64,000 bases of DNA from an uncultured Sutterella sp. (GCA_900757865.1 CAAEPH010000007.1:45700-109699); one strand, 5' to 3'. Counted from the stretch's first letter, positions 25,688-35,111 are shown. The notes: generated by a model from the sequence alone, not told the origin. Numbers and translations: made by a program.

Positions 25688-27187
25688 ATGAAAAACTTTG
25701 TGAAGTCAGCGCTTTGTGCGAGCTTGGCACTCGCCTTTGTTCCGGCCTGGGCGGCGGACGTCACCTATGACGCCGATATTGTGGTGATTGGCGCAGGGGC
25801 TGCCGGGACCGCAGCCGGTTGGGCCGCAGCTGAAAAAGGCTTAAAAGTGGTGACGCTTGAAAAGCAAGCCGTCGTGGGTGGCACAGGGAAATACTCCGAA
25901 GGCATTTTCGCGGTCGAGAGCTCCATGCAACGCGCGTGGAACTACGGTCTCACCAAAGACGAAGCGTTCCAAAAGATCATGAACTACGGTCACTGGCGTA
26001 GCAACGCCAAGATGGTTCGTGCGTTTGTGAACCGGTCCGCTGACACGATCGACTGGATGATCAAAAACGATGTGAAGTTTGAAAAGCTCTTCTCCAACTA
26101 TCCCAATGGGCTCTACACCTGGCACATCTATGAAGGCCGTGGCATGGGCTGGATCACGAACTTCCAACAAAAATACAAAGCCAAAGGACAGACATTGTTG
26201 CTCAACACCTGGGGCGAAGAACTCCTGCGTGACAAGGATGGACATATCGTGGGCGTGAAAGCCACCAACAAAGCGGGTGACCACATCACCGTGAACGCTA
26301 AAGCAACCATTATTGCCACTGGGGGCTTTTTCGACAACAAAGAAATGCGCGAAAAATTCTTGCGTTTCCCCAACGCCGATGGCTTAGCCCAAAAAGGCAA
26401 AACGGGTGACGGCATCCGCATGGCTTGGGCCGTAGGTGGCGGTAAAGAAGGAACCGAAGTGCAGGCCTCCTACCGTCCAGGTCCTCGTGGCGTACCCACA
26501 ACCAACCACGTCTCGGCCACCGCGAAGCAACCTCACTTGTGGCTCACGCCCAAAGGCGAGCGCTTCTGCGATGAAAAGATCATGCTCGAGTGGCCGTTTG
26601 CCGGCAACGCGTTGGAGCGCATCGGTGGCACGATGTATGTTGTCTATGACGCCAACACCTTAAAGCACATGGAAAAAGATCGCGGTATTGACTTGGGCGT
26701 AGGCGTCATGGTGCCTGTGGGTACCAAACTCACGAAGTTTGAAGAAGAGTGGCCCGCAGCCGTCAAAGCCGGCTGGGCGTTTAAAGCCAACACCTTGGAC
26801 GAATTGGCCAAGATGACGGGCATGGACCCGGCGAAACTCAAGAAGACCGTGGAAACCTACAACGACTACTGCGCCGTGCGTCACGACGGTGACTTTGCTA
26901 AAGACCCGCAATACCTGCGTGAAGTGAAAACGGGTCCCTTCTATGCGATCAAGTCCGTGGCGTCCTCTTTGGGAACGTTAGGTGGCATCAAAGCCAACGA
27001 ACGCTTTGAAGTGGTTACCCAAAACGAACACCCGATCCCAGGGCTCTACGCAGCAGGTAACGACGTGGGCGGAATGTACGGTGACTCGTACGACTTACTG
27101 ATGGCAGGCTCCACCGTGGGCTTTGCTGTGAACTCTGCCCGTATTGCGGTGGATTCCGCCATCGACTATATGAAGACACTCAAGTAG
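25688..27187 (+). CDS. Secreted FAD-dependent reductase, heme-free, noncanonical active site
   Basis: 499 residues from ATG 25688 with GGAG upstream. Sec signal peptide 1-22 (MKNFVKSALC to PAWA). The FAD domain starts DIVVIGAGAAGTAAGWAA, and GLYAAGNDVGGMYGD near the C-terminus is typical of the fumarate reductase/3-ketosteroid dehydrogenase superfamily. There is no heme or FMN-binding domain, so a separate electron donor is needed. The Arg of the TTRD motif is absent at the aligned place (GERFCDEKIMLEW), and the C-terminal Arg of the substrate site (NRLGGN) is replaced by GDSYDLLMAG. It is therefore not a fumarate reductase. Substrate unknown. It is followed by a strong terminator and preceded by the LysR gene. 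Confidence 0.85.
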   Translation: MKNFVKSALCASLALAFVPAWAADVTYDADIVVIGAGAAGTAAGWAAAEKGLKVVTLEKQAVVGGTGKYSEGIFAVESSMQRAWNYGLTKDEAFQKIMNYGHWRSNAKMVRAFVNRSADTIDWMIKNDVKFEKLFSNYPNGLYTWHIYEGRGMGWITNFQQKYKAKGQTLLLNTWGEELLRDKDGHIVGVKATNKAGDHITVNAKATIIATGGFFDNKEMREKFLRFPNADGLAQKGKTGDGIRMAWAVGGGKEGTEVQASYRPGPRGVPTTNHVSATAKQPHLWLTPKGERFCDEKIMLEWPFAGNALERIGGTMYVVYDANTLKHMEKDRGIDLGVGVMVPVGTKLTKFEEEWPAAVKAGWAFKANTLDELAKMTGMDPAKLKKTVETYNDYCAVRHDGDFAKDPQYLREVKTGPFYAIKSVASSLGTLGGIKANERFEVVTQNEHPIPGLYAAGNDVGGMYGDSYDLLMAGSTVGFAVNSARIAVDSAIDYMKTLK

Positions 27188-27270
27188 TCGCTCTGAAGCG
27201 AAGCTCACTCCCGCACACGCTAAGCATCTGGTGTGCGGGAGAGAAAAGACAAACATCACGGTTTAAAACA

Positions 27271-27319
27271 CTTTCTCCAGCAACGCGCTATGGGTGGTGC
27301 GGGAGAAAGCGTTTTTTTT
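27271..27319 (+). terminator. Terminator region after the flavoprotein gene
   Basis: CTTTCTCC at 27271-27278 pairs with GGAGAAAG at 27302-27309, followed by eight T. A second hairpin, CTCCCGCACAC at 27208-27218 with GTGTGCGGGAG at 27231-27241, precedes it without a T run. Confidence 0.7.
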
Positions 27320-27322
27320 GTG

Positions 27323-28045
27323 CTAGGCCACCTTTGTGGAGCCCAAAACGTCCGTTTCGGATTCGCGCCAATCGTAGATATCGCTAAAGAGCGCGTCACT
27401 CAACACCCAATCCACGCCCTCTTTTCGAGCCAATCCTGCCTCTCGCCAGGCATTCAGTTGTCGAGTCACGTTAGAGCGCGTCAGGTTCACCACCATGCCA
27501 ATCGTCTCCGCCGTTAAGCGATAAGGCACCATAAACCAGCCGGGTTCGGGTTGCTGGGGGGTATCATGCGTGAGAAGTCGAAAGAAAATCTTGAGGCGCT
27601 GCTCCGGGGGCAACGTGAAGTTCGCCACCATCCCTTCCACCGTTGATTCATGCTTTTGGACCGCCAGCCGGTACAGCCGTTCGACAAATTGAGGATTGGG
27701 ATAGACCTCGCGCTGGAAAAACTCCGCCGGACACGCCCACGCGACCACGTCGGTCAAGGCGCGCGTTTCGATGTTGCAAGGACGACCCGTCGAGACCGAC
27801 AGATCCGCTACCGTACGCCCTGGCAACAGCAGGCTCATGATCCGCGTGTGTCCAAAGACCTGCCCCGCGACAAAGTAACCACACACGCCCTCGTCCACCA
27901 GATAAAAGTGACTCAGTGCGCCGGGCATTTTGAGAATCTCCCCGGCTTTCACGTCAAGACGACGCCCTGCTCGCCGAATGATGTCAGCCGTCTCTGAGTC
28001 CACACGGGGTTCAATGTAGGGGTAGGAAGTAAAGATCTGTCGCAT
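27323..28045 (-). CDS. Crp/Fnr family regulator, paralogue 1
   Basis: 240 residues. A cyclic-nucleotide-binding-like beta barrel (about 25-120) is followed by a winged helix with recognition region TAETIGMVVNLTRSNVTRQL. There is no N-terminal cysteine cluster, so it is not an oxygen-sensing FNR. It starts with MRQIFT, as does its neighbour at 28150-28881, and the two share much of their length (VEGMVANFT or LEGMVANFT, QRLKI or ERLKI). The start has no Shine-Dalgarno sequence. Convergent with the flavoprotein gene. The effector is unknown. Confidence 0.88.
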   Translation of the reverse strand: MRQIFTSYPYIEPRVDSETADIIRRAGRRLDVKAGEILKMPGALSHFYLVDEGVCGYFVAGQVFGHTRIMSLLLPGRTVADLSVSTGRPCNIETRALTDVVAWACPAEFFQREVYPNPQFVERLYRLAVQKHESTVEGMVANFTLPPEQRLKIFFRLLTHDTPQQPEPGWFMVPYRLTAETIGMVVNLTRSNVTRQLNAWREAGLARKEGVDWVLSDALFSDIYDWRESETDVLGSTKVA

Positions 28046-28149
28046 AAGCGGATAAGAAAAGTACCAACAAAAGAATCAATTAATTCATTTTATCGATTTT
28101 TCATTGAGGGTTTGAAGGGCTTTTTTACAGAGTGGAGCATGATGCGGGT

Positions 28150-28881
28150 TTATCCCAGTTTGGGTGTCCAATCCGGTTTCGGTCGATCTGGGCGTTCGAG
28201 CCAATCAAAAATATCTTGGAAAAGCACCTCATGCACCCACCGCTCATTACCCACCTTCTTCATAAGACCCGCTTGGCGCCAGTGGCTCAAAATCGCCGAT
28301 ACGTTGGGACGAGCGAGGTTCACGACTTGACCCAACACTTCATCGGTGAGGCGATACGGGATTTTTTGCCAAGGTTGATCGACGAGCTGGGGAGAGACAT
28401 CCAAAAGAAGCGCTTTAAACAAAATCTTGAGGCGCTCCGCTGCAGGACGCGTGAAATTGGCGACCATCCCTTCGAGCGTGGACTCTTCTTTTAAGACCGC
28501 ATGGTGAAATTTGAGTTGAGCGAGCGTAGGATTGGCAAAAATCGCTTCACGAAAAAGCGCAGGGGGAATCACCCACACGAGTGAGTCGCTCAGCGCTTGA
28601 GTGAGCACATTACACTGCGCGCCGATCGAGGCGGTCATGTCCCCCATGGTGCGGCCCGGAGGCAACAAGGACAAGATGCTCGCTCGCCCCGTGAGTTCGC
28701 CCGCAATGAAATAGGCACAAAGGCCTTTTTCTAAATAAAAGAGGCGGTTCGCTTCGCCACCATACTTTAAGACCTCACCACGCGATATCCGACGCTTGGT
28801 GGCATGCTCACGAAGCCACGCCACGATGGGCTCGGGCTCCTTGGGCGGGACATAGGGTATCGCTGTGAATATCTGGCGCAT
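28150..28881 (-). CDS. Crp/Fnr family regulator, paralogue 2
   Basis: 243 residues from ATG 28881 (MRQIFTAIPYV). The frame runs to 28950, but alignment to the downstream paralogue sets the start here. Same architecture: effector barrel, then a winged helix with TDEVLGQVVNLARPNVSAIL. No Cys cluster. No Shine-Dalgarno sequence at the start. It lies 104 bases upstream of paralogue 1 on the same strand, so it is a tandem duplication that has diverged, with different recognition helices. Confidence 0.87.
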   Translation of the reverse strand: MRQIFTAIPYVPPKEPEPIVAWLREHATKRRISRGEVLKYGGEANRLFYLEKGLCAYFIAGELTGRASILSLLPPGRTMGDMTASIGAQCNVLTQALSDSLVWVIPPALFREAIFANPTLAQLKFHHAVLKEESTLEGMVANFTRPAAERLKILFKALLLDVSPQLVDQPWQKIPYRLTDEVLGQVVNLARPNVSAILSHWRQAGLMKKVGNERWVHEVLFQDIFDWLERPDRPKPDWTPKLG

Positions 28882-28946
28882 AATTTTTTTCTGACAATGA
28901 CCGATTGCTTTTATGGGTATTGTACAAAAAAGACTCGCGTGCCTTA

Positions 28947-30221
28947 TCAATACGCACGCACACCACCCGATTCGCTCATCACCTCAGTGACCACATCCAC
29001 CGCTTTCAAAAAGCTCGTCATGGGCAAGACGTCATAGCGATTATCGAAGTGAAGGCCACCAGTGAAAAGACTTGGACAGGGGAGCCCGCGCTGCGTGAGG
29101 TGAGCGCCATCCGTACCTCCTCGCACGGGGCGCTCCAAAGGCGTCACCCCGACGCGATGCATTGATTCGCGTGCCAGCTCCAACACCCAGGGCTGACGTC
29201 TTAGTGTCTCGCCCATGTTGAAATATTGGTCTTTGATGCGAATCGAGGCTCGCATTTTGTTCTTTTCATTAAAGTCACTCACACGGGCCGCTAAACGCGA
29301 TTTGCGCACTTCGAAGGCATCACGATCGTACTCCCGAATCAGCATGATGGCGGTGGCTTTTTCCACCGTTCCTTTCATTTCGATTAAGTGGTAGTAGCCC
29401 TGATAGCCTTCGGTACGCTCAGGGGTTTCGTCGCGAGGAAGACTTCGCAAGAAGTCGTTTAAAAGCATCGCAGCATTGACCATACGGCCTTTGGCCACAC
29501 TCGGGTGAACGTTCTCACCCACAAACGTCACCTGTGCGATCGCCGCATTAAACGTTTCGCTCTGCAACTGCCCCAGGGGACCCGCTTCAAGCATAAAGGC
29601 GTAGCGCGCTCCAAAGGCTTGCAGATCAAAGGCATCCAAGGCGTTCCCAGGCATAAACGCAAAGCAGAGCTTGGCGTGCGGAATAGCACGATTGCGACAA
29701 ATCACTTCGATGGCGCTCAACAAAATGGCTACCGCCGCTTTGTCCCCGACACCTAAGTCGGACTCCCCTTCGGGGACAATCAAATCCTGCCCCGTGTAGC
29801 TCAAGAGCTCCGCGTAGCGCGAGGGTGAGAGCACCACTTCATGCTCGGCATCAATCACCACATCGCCCCCTTTGTAGCGCGTCAAGCGCCAGTGGGCGGG
29901 CTCCTCGCTCAAAGTCCCCGAACACGTGCGCGCAATAATCCCCAGAGCAGGCGCACGCTCACAGCCCGGCGTCGCGGGGATCGACCCCATCACAATACCA
30001 CCGGCCGTTAATCGCACGTCCGGCACCCCTAAGGCGACCAAATCTTGACGAATGTGCTGCGCAAAGGCTTCTTGCGCTAGGCGAGGATGGGTTTGGGCTT
30101 CAGACGTTGAGGGCGGCTCTTGTCCCAGGCTCGCCGCTCTGACCGACGGGACGTATTGCGTGTAGGTGAGGTAGCGCTGAACGCTCAAAGGGAGGTGACT
30201 AATGTCGGAGGAGTTGTCCAC
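28947..30221 (-). CDS. Peptidase T-like M20 family protein without metal ligands
   Basis: 424 residues from a GTG at 30221 with AAGGA 11 bases upstream. Length and landmarks follow peptidase T: NVHPSVAKGRMVNAA, RGGTDGAHLTQRGLPCP and FTGG. Every metal-binding place is changed, by my alignment from memory to E. coli PepT. ISHVDTS reads IIARTCS. GADDKAG reads GVGDKAA, so the bridging Asp is Gly. PDEEVG reads FMPGNAL, removing the catalytic and metal Glu. The late His of HGKHEF is Tyr. The frame is intact and the lid domain well kept, so this looks like a maintained pseudoenzyme rather than decay. Function unknown, perhaps peptide binding. Its promoter region carries three tandem 11-bp repeats. 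Confidence 0.8.
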   Translation of the reverse strand: MDNSSDISHLPLSVQRYLTYTQYVPSVRAASLGQEPPSTSEAQTHPRLAQEAFAQHIRQDLVALGVPDVRLTAGGIVMGSIPATPGCERAPALGIIARTCSGTLSEEPAHWRLTRYKGGDVVIDAEHEVVLSPSRYAELLSYTGQDLIVPEGESDLGVGDKAAVAILLSAIEVICRNRAIPHAKLCFAFMPGNALDAFDLQAFGARYAFMLEAGPLGQLQSETFNAAIAQVTFVGENVHPSVAKGRMVNAAMLLNDFLRSLPRDETPERTEGYQGYYHLIEMKGTVEKATAIMLIREYDRDAFEVRKSRLAARVSDFNEKNKMRASIRIKDQYFNMGETLRRQPWVLELARESMHRVGVTPLERPVRGGTDGAHLTQRGLPCPSLFTGGLHFDNRYDVLPMTSFLKAVDVVTEVMSESGGVRAY

Positions 30222-30298
30222 GTCTGTGCAGTCCTTCTAATGTCAATGTGGCTGTGGCGAGGCATCATGATCGATACCCCGCCCATGACGGAAGTGTC

Positions 30299-30331
30299 TT
30301 CAAACAAAGTTCAAACAGGGTTCGAACAAAG
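30299..30331. repeat. Three tandem 11-bp repeats next to a consensus -10
   Basis: TTCAAACAAAG at 30299-30309, TTCAAACAGGG at 30310-30320 and TTCGAACAAAG at 30321-30331. On the minus strand TATAAT occupies 30346-30341, which puts the start of transcription toward the PepT-like gene at about 30334. The repeats would lie at about +3 to +35, the place for a repressor. One full helical turn of spacing fits cooperative binding on one DNA face. Confidence 0.5.
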
Positions 30332-30454
30332 CGGACACGCATTATAGGCGAGTCCACGCAAGTCGGAAGACGGAGCGTTCACATTGTGACGGCTCAGCCG
30401 AGGAAGTGCAATTAGCTATACTGCCTAGAGCGTCTCGACTCTCGCAAGAGTTAG

Positions 30455-31084
30455 CTAATTTTTCGGTGTTTGGCTTTCCACAAAGGTGCTGCGCGCGGCG
30501 TACAGGTAGACGTACATGGAGTAAAGCGTCAGAACAGCGGCGATGATGAGAAGCACCGTACCGATCGTGGCAATATTGATTTCACCGGTGAACACGGACG
30601 TGTTCACCGCAATCGGATCCCACCACAGCAGGCTTGGGATCGCGACCATTTGCGCGATCGTTTTGATTTTCCCGAACCAATTGACCTTCACCTTGCCGGA
30701 TTCGCCCAGTTTGGCCATCCATTCACGTAAGGCCGAGACGGTGATTTCGCGCGAAATGATGATCATCGCCAAGAGCATATCGCAACGATCAAGCCCAACA
30801 AGCGCAACGAGTGCGGCCGAGACAATGAGTTTATCGGCCACCGGATCCAAAAACGCCCCCATGGGCGTTGCCCAGCCCGCGTAACGTCGTGCCAAGAACC
30901 CGTCCAACGCGTCCGTGATCGCCGCGAGCACAAAAAGCACCGCCGAGAACATGTTCTTCTCGGGCATCGTGAGCCACGTCGCTGGCAGATAAAACACCCC
31001 AATCACGAGCGGAATCATGGCAATACGAGCCCAAGTGAGCATCATGGGCATATTGAGTTTAAAAGGGGGCTTGAGTTTGGGCAT
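30455..31084 (-). CDS. pgsA: CDP-diacylglycerol-glycerol-3-phosphate 3-phosphatidyltransferase
   Basis: 209 residues. It makes phosphatidylglycerol phosphate in the inner membrane. The CDP-alcohol phosphotransferase motif D-G-x2-A-R-x8-G-x3-D-x3-D is complete (DALDGFLARRYAG, MGAFLDPVADK). Four to five membrane helices. It follows uvrC on the same strand with a gap of 106 bases, an order common in proteobacteria. Confidence 0.95.
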   Translation of the reverse strand: MPKLKPPFKLNMPMMLTWARIAMIPLVIGVFYLPATWLTMPEKNMFSAVLFVLAAITDALDGFLARRYAGWATPMGAFLDPVADKLIVSAALVALVGLDRCDMLLAMIIISREITVSALREWMAKLGESGKVKVNWFGKIKTIAQMVAIPSLLWWDPIAVNTSVFTGEINIATIGTVLLIIAAVLTLYSMYVYLYAARSTFVESQTPKN

Positions 31085-31190
31085 TTCGTGCTTTCGTGGC
31101 TACATGAACAGAGATTCGTTTTACGCGGTCGACTCGAGTGAAAGCGAGGCGACAAGGTCCTATTATGCAAAAAATTGGCGAGCTTTGCGG

Positions 31191-33194
31191 TCAGATTTCC
31201 GTACTTTGATGCAATTGTGCGTATATCTTCGCAGCCAACGCGCTCGAGATCCCATCGACGCGTGCAATCTGCTCGGCACTGGCGTTGGAGAGCTGACGCA
31301 TACCGCCAAAGTGCGATAGAAGTTTCGCACGGCGCTTGGGTCCAATCCCTTCGAGATCTTCGAGCCGAGAGGTATTGCGCGTTTTCGCGCGTTTAGCACG
31401 CATCCCCGTGATGGCAAAGCGGTGCGCCTCGTCACGCACCTCAGCAATCAACATCAACGCGCGACTCATCGTACCCAAGACCAAAGGTTCTCGACGTTCA
31501 CCGTCGATCATCGGGAAAATGAGCGTCTCCAACCCTGTCTTTCGTCCCTCGCCTTTGGCCACACCGACAATCACGCCCAAATCTAAGCCCATCTCCTCAA
31601 AGACCTGACGCGCCATCTCGACTTGGCCTTTACCCCCGTCGACCAACACGATGTCAGGCAACGACGCCTCGCCTCGCGTCACCGGGCGATAACGTCGCTC
31701 CAAGACTTGCTTCATGGCCGCGTAGTCGTCCCCGGGCTCAATTCCCGTGATGTTAAAGCGCCGGTATAGCGAATGCTGCATCCGTCCTTCACGGTACACC
31801 ACACAAGAGGCTTGGGTCGCTTCACCCTGAGTATGCGAAATATCAAAGCACTCAATCGAAAATTTGAGTGGATCGCCGTCTTCGGGTTCAAAGCCCAAAA
31901 TGTCAATCAATTCTCGCAAGCGCGTGAGCTGATTGCCTTCTTCTTGCAGGCGACGCAAAAGCGCCACTTTCGCGCCTTCTTGACACATCTCCAACCAACG
32001 TCGACGCAAGTCACGCGGTTCGGTCACCACGTTGACGCGGTGCCCGGCTTGCAGCGAGCAGAAGTCTTCGAGTCGCTCAACAAAAGCAGCGCGCCCCTCC
32101 TCATCCAAGCCTTGTGCATCCACAATGATGACGTTGGGCACGGGGAGGTTTTCGTAGTGCTGCTCAACAAATGCTTCGAGAATATCTGCGGGACTTGGCA
32201 TCACGGCCTCGGCGCGGGTGGACAATTTCGGAAACGACGGTCGATCCCCTAAGTGACGCCCGCCTCGCACCATGGCGAGGTTCACACACGCAACGGCCCC
32301 TGAGATTACCGCGCAAAGAATGTCGGCGTCCGTATCGCCCCCACGGGTTTCAATCGCCTGCTGCTCCTGCACGGTCGAGAGCGCCGCAATGCGATCGCGA
32401 TAGACCGCTGCCTCTTCGTAGGCCCAACGTTCGGCGGCGTCAGCCATTTTCTCTCGGTAGCGCTCAATGACTTCTTGCGTGCGCCCTTCCAAAAAGTCGA
32501 TAGCTCGTGCGACATCACGCGCATAATCGGCCTCACTGATTTTGCCTACGCACGGCGCCGAGCAACGCCCTATTTGCCCCAACAAACACGGACGATTGCG
32601 ATTTAAAAAGACCGAGTTTTCGCACGTGCGCAGGCCAAACACCTTTTGCATCACCTGAATGGACTCTTTAACGGCCGCGCCATTGGGATAAGGCCCAAAG
32701 AAGTGCGACTTGCGATCCACGCCACCACGGTAATAGCTCAGCCGCGGGAAGGTCTCGGCGCCGAGCTTCACGTAGGGGTAGCTTTTGTCGTCACGAAAGA
32801 GAATGTTGTATTTGGGCGAGAGTGTTTTAATGAGGTTGTTTTCGAGCAACAACGCTTCCGCTTCGCTTCGCGTCACCGTGGTTTCGAGCCGCGCGATCTG
32901 ACTCACCATAATCGCGATACGCGGCGACAACCCATGCCCTCGAAAGTAAGACGAAACACGCTTTTTCAAATCACGCGCCTTGCCCACGTAAAGGCAACGC
33001 CCTTCGCGATCAAAATAGCGGTAGCACCCTGGCAAATTCGGCAGTGTGGCGAGCTCGGCTTTGGCATCAAAGGGTTTCGGGGCGACCTCACCACCCTTCT
33101 CCTCTGCGCTCGCAGCGTCCGGAGTGGTCACCTCTGAGGACACGTCAGCTGCGTTGGCCAAAGTGTTCTTTCCTTCACTTGTTGTTTCTGTCAT
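31191..33194 (-). CDS. uvrC: Excinuclease ABC subunit C
   Basis: 667 residues, slightly long because of about 45 extra hydrophilic residues before the catalytic start. It makes both incisions in nucleotide excision repair. GIY-YIG domain with LPGCYRYFDREGRCLYVGKA, a UvrB-binding helix pair (about 235-270), the RNase H-like nuclease with DIVLVDGGKGQ and HRFAITGMRAKR, and a C-terminal helix-hairpin-helix (LEGIGPKRRAKLLSHFGG). All catalytic residues are visible. Confidence 0.96.
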   Translation of the reverse strand: MTETTSEGKNTLANAADVSSEVTTPDAASAEEKGGEVAPKPFDAKAELATLPNLPGCYRYFDREGRCLYVGKARDLKKRVSSYFRGHGLSPRIAIMVSQIARLETTVTRSEAEALLLENNLIKTLSPKYNILFRDDKSYPYVKLGAETFPRLSYYRGGVDRKSHFFGPYPNGAAVKESIQVMQKVFGLRTCENSVFLNRNRPCLLGQIGRCSAPCVGKISEADYARDVARAIDFLEGRTQEVIERYREKMADAAERWAYEEAAVYRDRIAALSTVQEQQAIETRGGDTDADILCAVISGAVACVNLAMVRGGRHLGDRPSFPKLSTRAEAVMPSPADILEAFVEQHYENLPVPNVIIVDAQGLDEEGRAAFVERLEDFCSLQAGHRVNVVTEPRDLRRRWLEMCQEGAKVALLRRLQEEGNQLTRLRELIDILGFEPEDGDPLKFSIECFDISHTQGEATQASCVVYREGRMQHSLYRRFNITGIEPGDDYAAMKQVLERRYRPVTRGEASLPDIVLVDGGKGQVEMARQVFEEMGLDLGVIVGVAKGEGRKTGLETLIFPMIDGERREPLVLGTMSRALMLIAEVRDEAHRFAITGMRAKRAKTRNTSRLEDLEGIGPKRRAKLLSHFGGMRQLSNASAEQIARVDGISSALAAKIYAQLHQSTEI

Positions 33195-33771
33195 CGTCTC
33201 AACCTTACAAAAAAATGCCTTCGCCGATCCGCGCCGACGTTCTTCCTCGTTCTTTCTCGCAATGGCACTTAACCAGCCGTTTTACATGGCACACCGTATT
33301 TTAAGACGCTCTCGGGCTGGTGTTCTTAATTCCCCCAGACGAATCACGTTATCGTTCGTGCCACTAACACGATTACGACCAGGAAGACGAGGCTCTCTTG
33401 TGAGCAAATGTAAATAATTGTGTTTTTCCTTTTTGGAATAACGCGAAAATGCAAACTCACCTTAAAATTAATAAATTTTCATCGGTGGTTTTTCTCGTCC
33501 GCGCACTTGCGAGACGAACAAGTCACCTTAAGATTTTAAAGACGACGATGCCGACTTTTCGACATCGTTTCATTTTAGGTCATTCGCTCTACGAGTAGCA
33601 AAAACGGTCACAACGAACACGGATGTCACTTTTTCAGGACGCTTCGGTTAACGCGTCTTCTCAAGTTGAAGAGTGCCATTCGCGCTCGAAAACTTGACAA
33701 CTTTTCAGAAAATAACGTTTTTCAGCCAACACGTAGAACCAGCAACAACCATACGACGCATAGGTCCTATC
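33195..33771. other. Intergenic region between uvrC and earP
   Basis: 577 bases between divergent genes. A copy of the 15-mer TTTTTGGAATAACGC lies at 33430-33444, identical to one at 58553-58567. A weak hairpin (CGATG and CATCG, about 33547-33568) is followed by T-rich sequence. No tRNA or plausible short gene. The upstream part of the open earP frame (33673-33771) is judged non-coding. Confidence 0.5.
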
Positions 33772-35100
33772 ATGCCCAGTAGCTCGAATCCTGTCATGTC
33801 CCTGCTCGATCCATCGAGACGCCAGGCGGGAAGTTATGCCCCCATGGGAGCGGTCATTTTTTGTCGTGTCATTGATAATTTCGGTGACGCCGGCGTTGCC
33901 TGGCGCTTAGCCCGTCGTTTTGAAGCCTTAGGGCTTGAAACCACGTTAGTGATCGACAATCTCGTCACCTTGAATAAACTCGCCCCGCTCGTCAATCCCG
34001 ACCTCAAGGTCAACCACATCGGTGACATTCAGGTGCTCGACTGGGAGACCTTTGAGCGTGATGTCGCGGATGGCAACCTCGAGAGCATCGGTGGCGTTTG
34101 GCCTCGGTTGGTACTCGAAACCTTTGGTTGTCGTCTACCGGACGCAGTAGAAAAAAGCCTCGACGACGGTCGCACCCGTTTGTGGATGAATTTGGACTAT
34201 TTGAGTGCCGAAGATTGGGTCGAAGGCAGTCACCGTGTCTGGGGCCTGCACCCCACGCTGCCACTCAAAAAACTCTGGTACTTCCCGGGCTTTACCGACA
34301 AGACGGGCGGCGTCATGATCGAGGGCGACTATATCGAGAAGCGCAACGCCTTTGATCGGGACCAATTCTTACGTCAATTGGGTTGCAACCCGGAGAACAT
34401 CACGTTCTTTGTTTTTACCTATCCACAGTACGCGCTTGAGACGCTCGCCGAAGGGATTCGACGCTTGAAGTGCTCTTGCAACGTGTTGCTCCCGGCGGGG
34501 GAAGCGAGCCGCGAGCTCGCCCAACTGTTGGCCGATTCGGACAACGATGTCATCATTGCGCCTTTTGTCCCCCAGCGCGATTTCGACAAATTCTTGTGGG
34601 CCGCGGACGGCTGCATTGTCCGTGGCGAAGACAGCTTCGTGCGCGCACAGCTCGCTGCGCTGCCCTTTTTCTGGTCGATTTACCCCACCGAGGATCGCGC
34701 GCATGAGGTGAAACTCCAAGCGTGGCTGGATCGCGTTCGTCCGGTCTTTTTGGACGCAGGCGTCTCCCCTCAAGATGTAGACACTTTTATTGAACTCTCT
34801 CAAACGTGGGTGAAAGCCATTGAGTACGCCAAGGGTAAAACCGAGCGCGGTGAAACCTTAAGCCCTGAGGAACAAAAAGCCTGGTCGGACGCCTTCGCGG
34901 AGCAGTTAGCCGACTTTTGCTCGATCTTCCCCCGCATGATGCCGGGACTGCGCGCGTGGCGCGACAGCCTCATCAAGCGTGGTGATTTGGCCCTGCATAT
35001 TCTCCAGGAAATCCCGCTCACGGAAGACGAAGCACGCTACTGGAACAGTACGTGGGAGAACGCCAACAGTGCCTCCTCGAACGAAAAGGTGTCGCTCTGA
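33772..35100 (+). CDS. earP: EF-P arginine rhamnosyltransferase
   Basis: 442 residues from ATG 33772. A further in-frame ATG lies at 33796. EarP transfers rhamnose from dTDP-rhamnose to Arg32 of EF-P. Its GT-B fold signatures are present: DNFGDAGVAWRLARRF near the N-terminus with the catalytic Asp residues, and RGEDSFVRAQLAALPFFWS with the conserved Glu near the nucleotide site. It lies directly upstream of efp, the usual pairing. About 60 residues (KGKTERGETLSPEEQ region) are a charged insertion. Confidence 0.93.
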   Translation: MPSSSNPVMSLLDPSRRQAGSYAPMGAVIFCRVIDNFGDAGVAWRLARRFEALGLETTLVIDNLVTLNKLAPLVNPDLKVNHIGDIQVLDWETFERDVADGNLESIGGVWPRLVLETFGCRLPDAVEKSLDDGRTRLWMNLDYLSAEDWVEGSHRVWGLHPTLPLKKLWYFPGFTDKTGGVMIEGDYIEKRNAFDRDQFLRQLGCNPENITFFVFTYPQYALETLAEGIRRLKCSCNVLLPAGEASRELAQLLADSDNDVIIAPFVPQRDFDKFLWAADGCIVRGEDSFVRAQLAALPFFWSIYPTEDRAHEVKLQAWLDRVRPVFLDAGVSPQDVDTFIELSQTWVKAIEYAKGKTERGETLSPEEQKAWSDAFAEQLADFCSIFPRMMPGLRAWRDSLIKRGDLALHILQEIPLTEDEARYWNSTWENANSASSNEKVSL

Positions 35101-35111
35101 ACCTGTGATTT

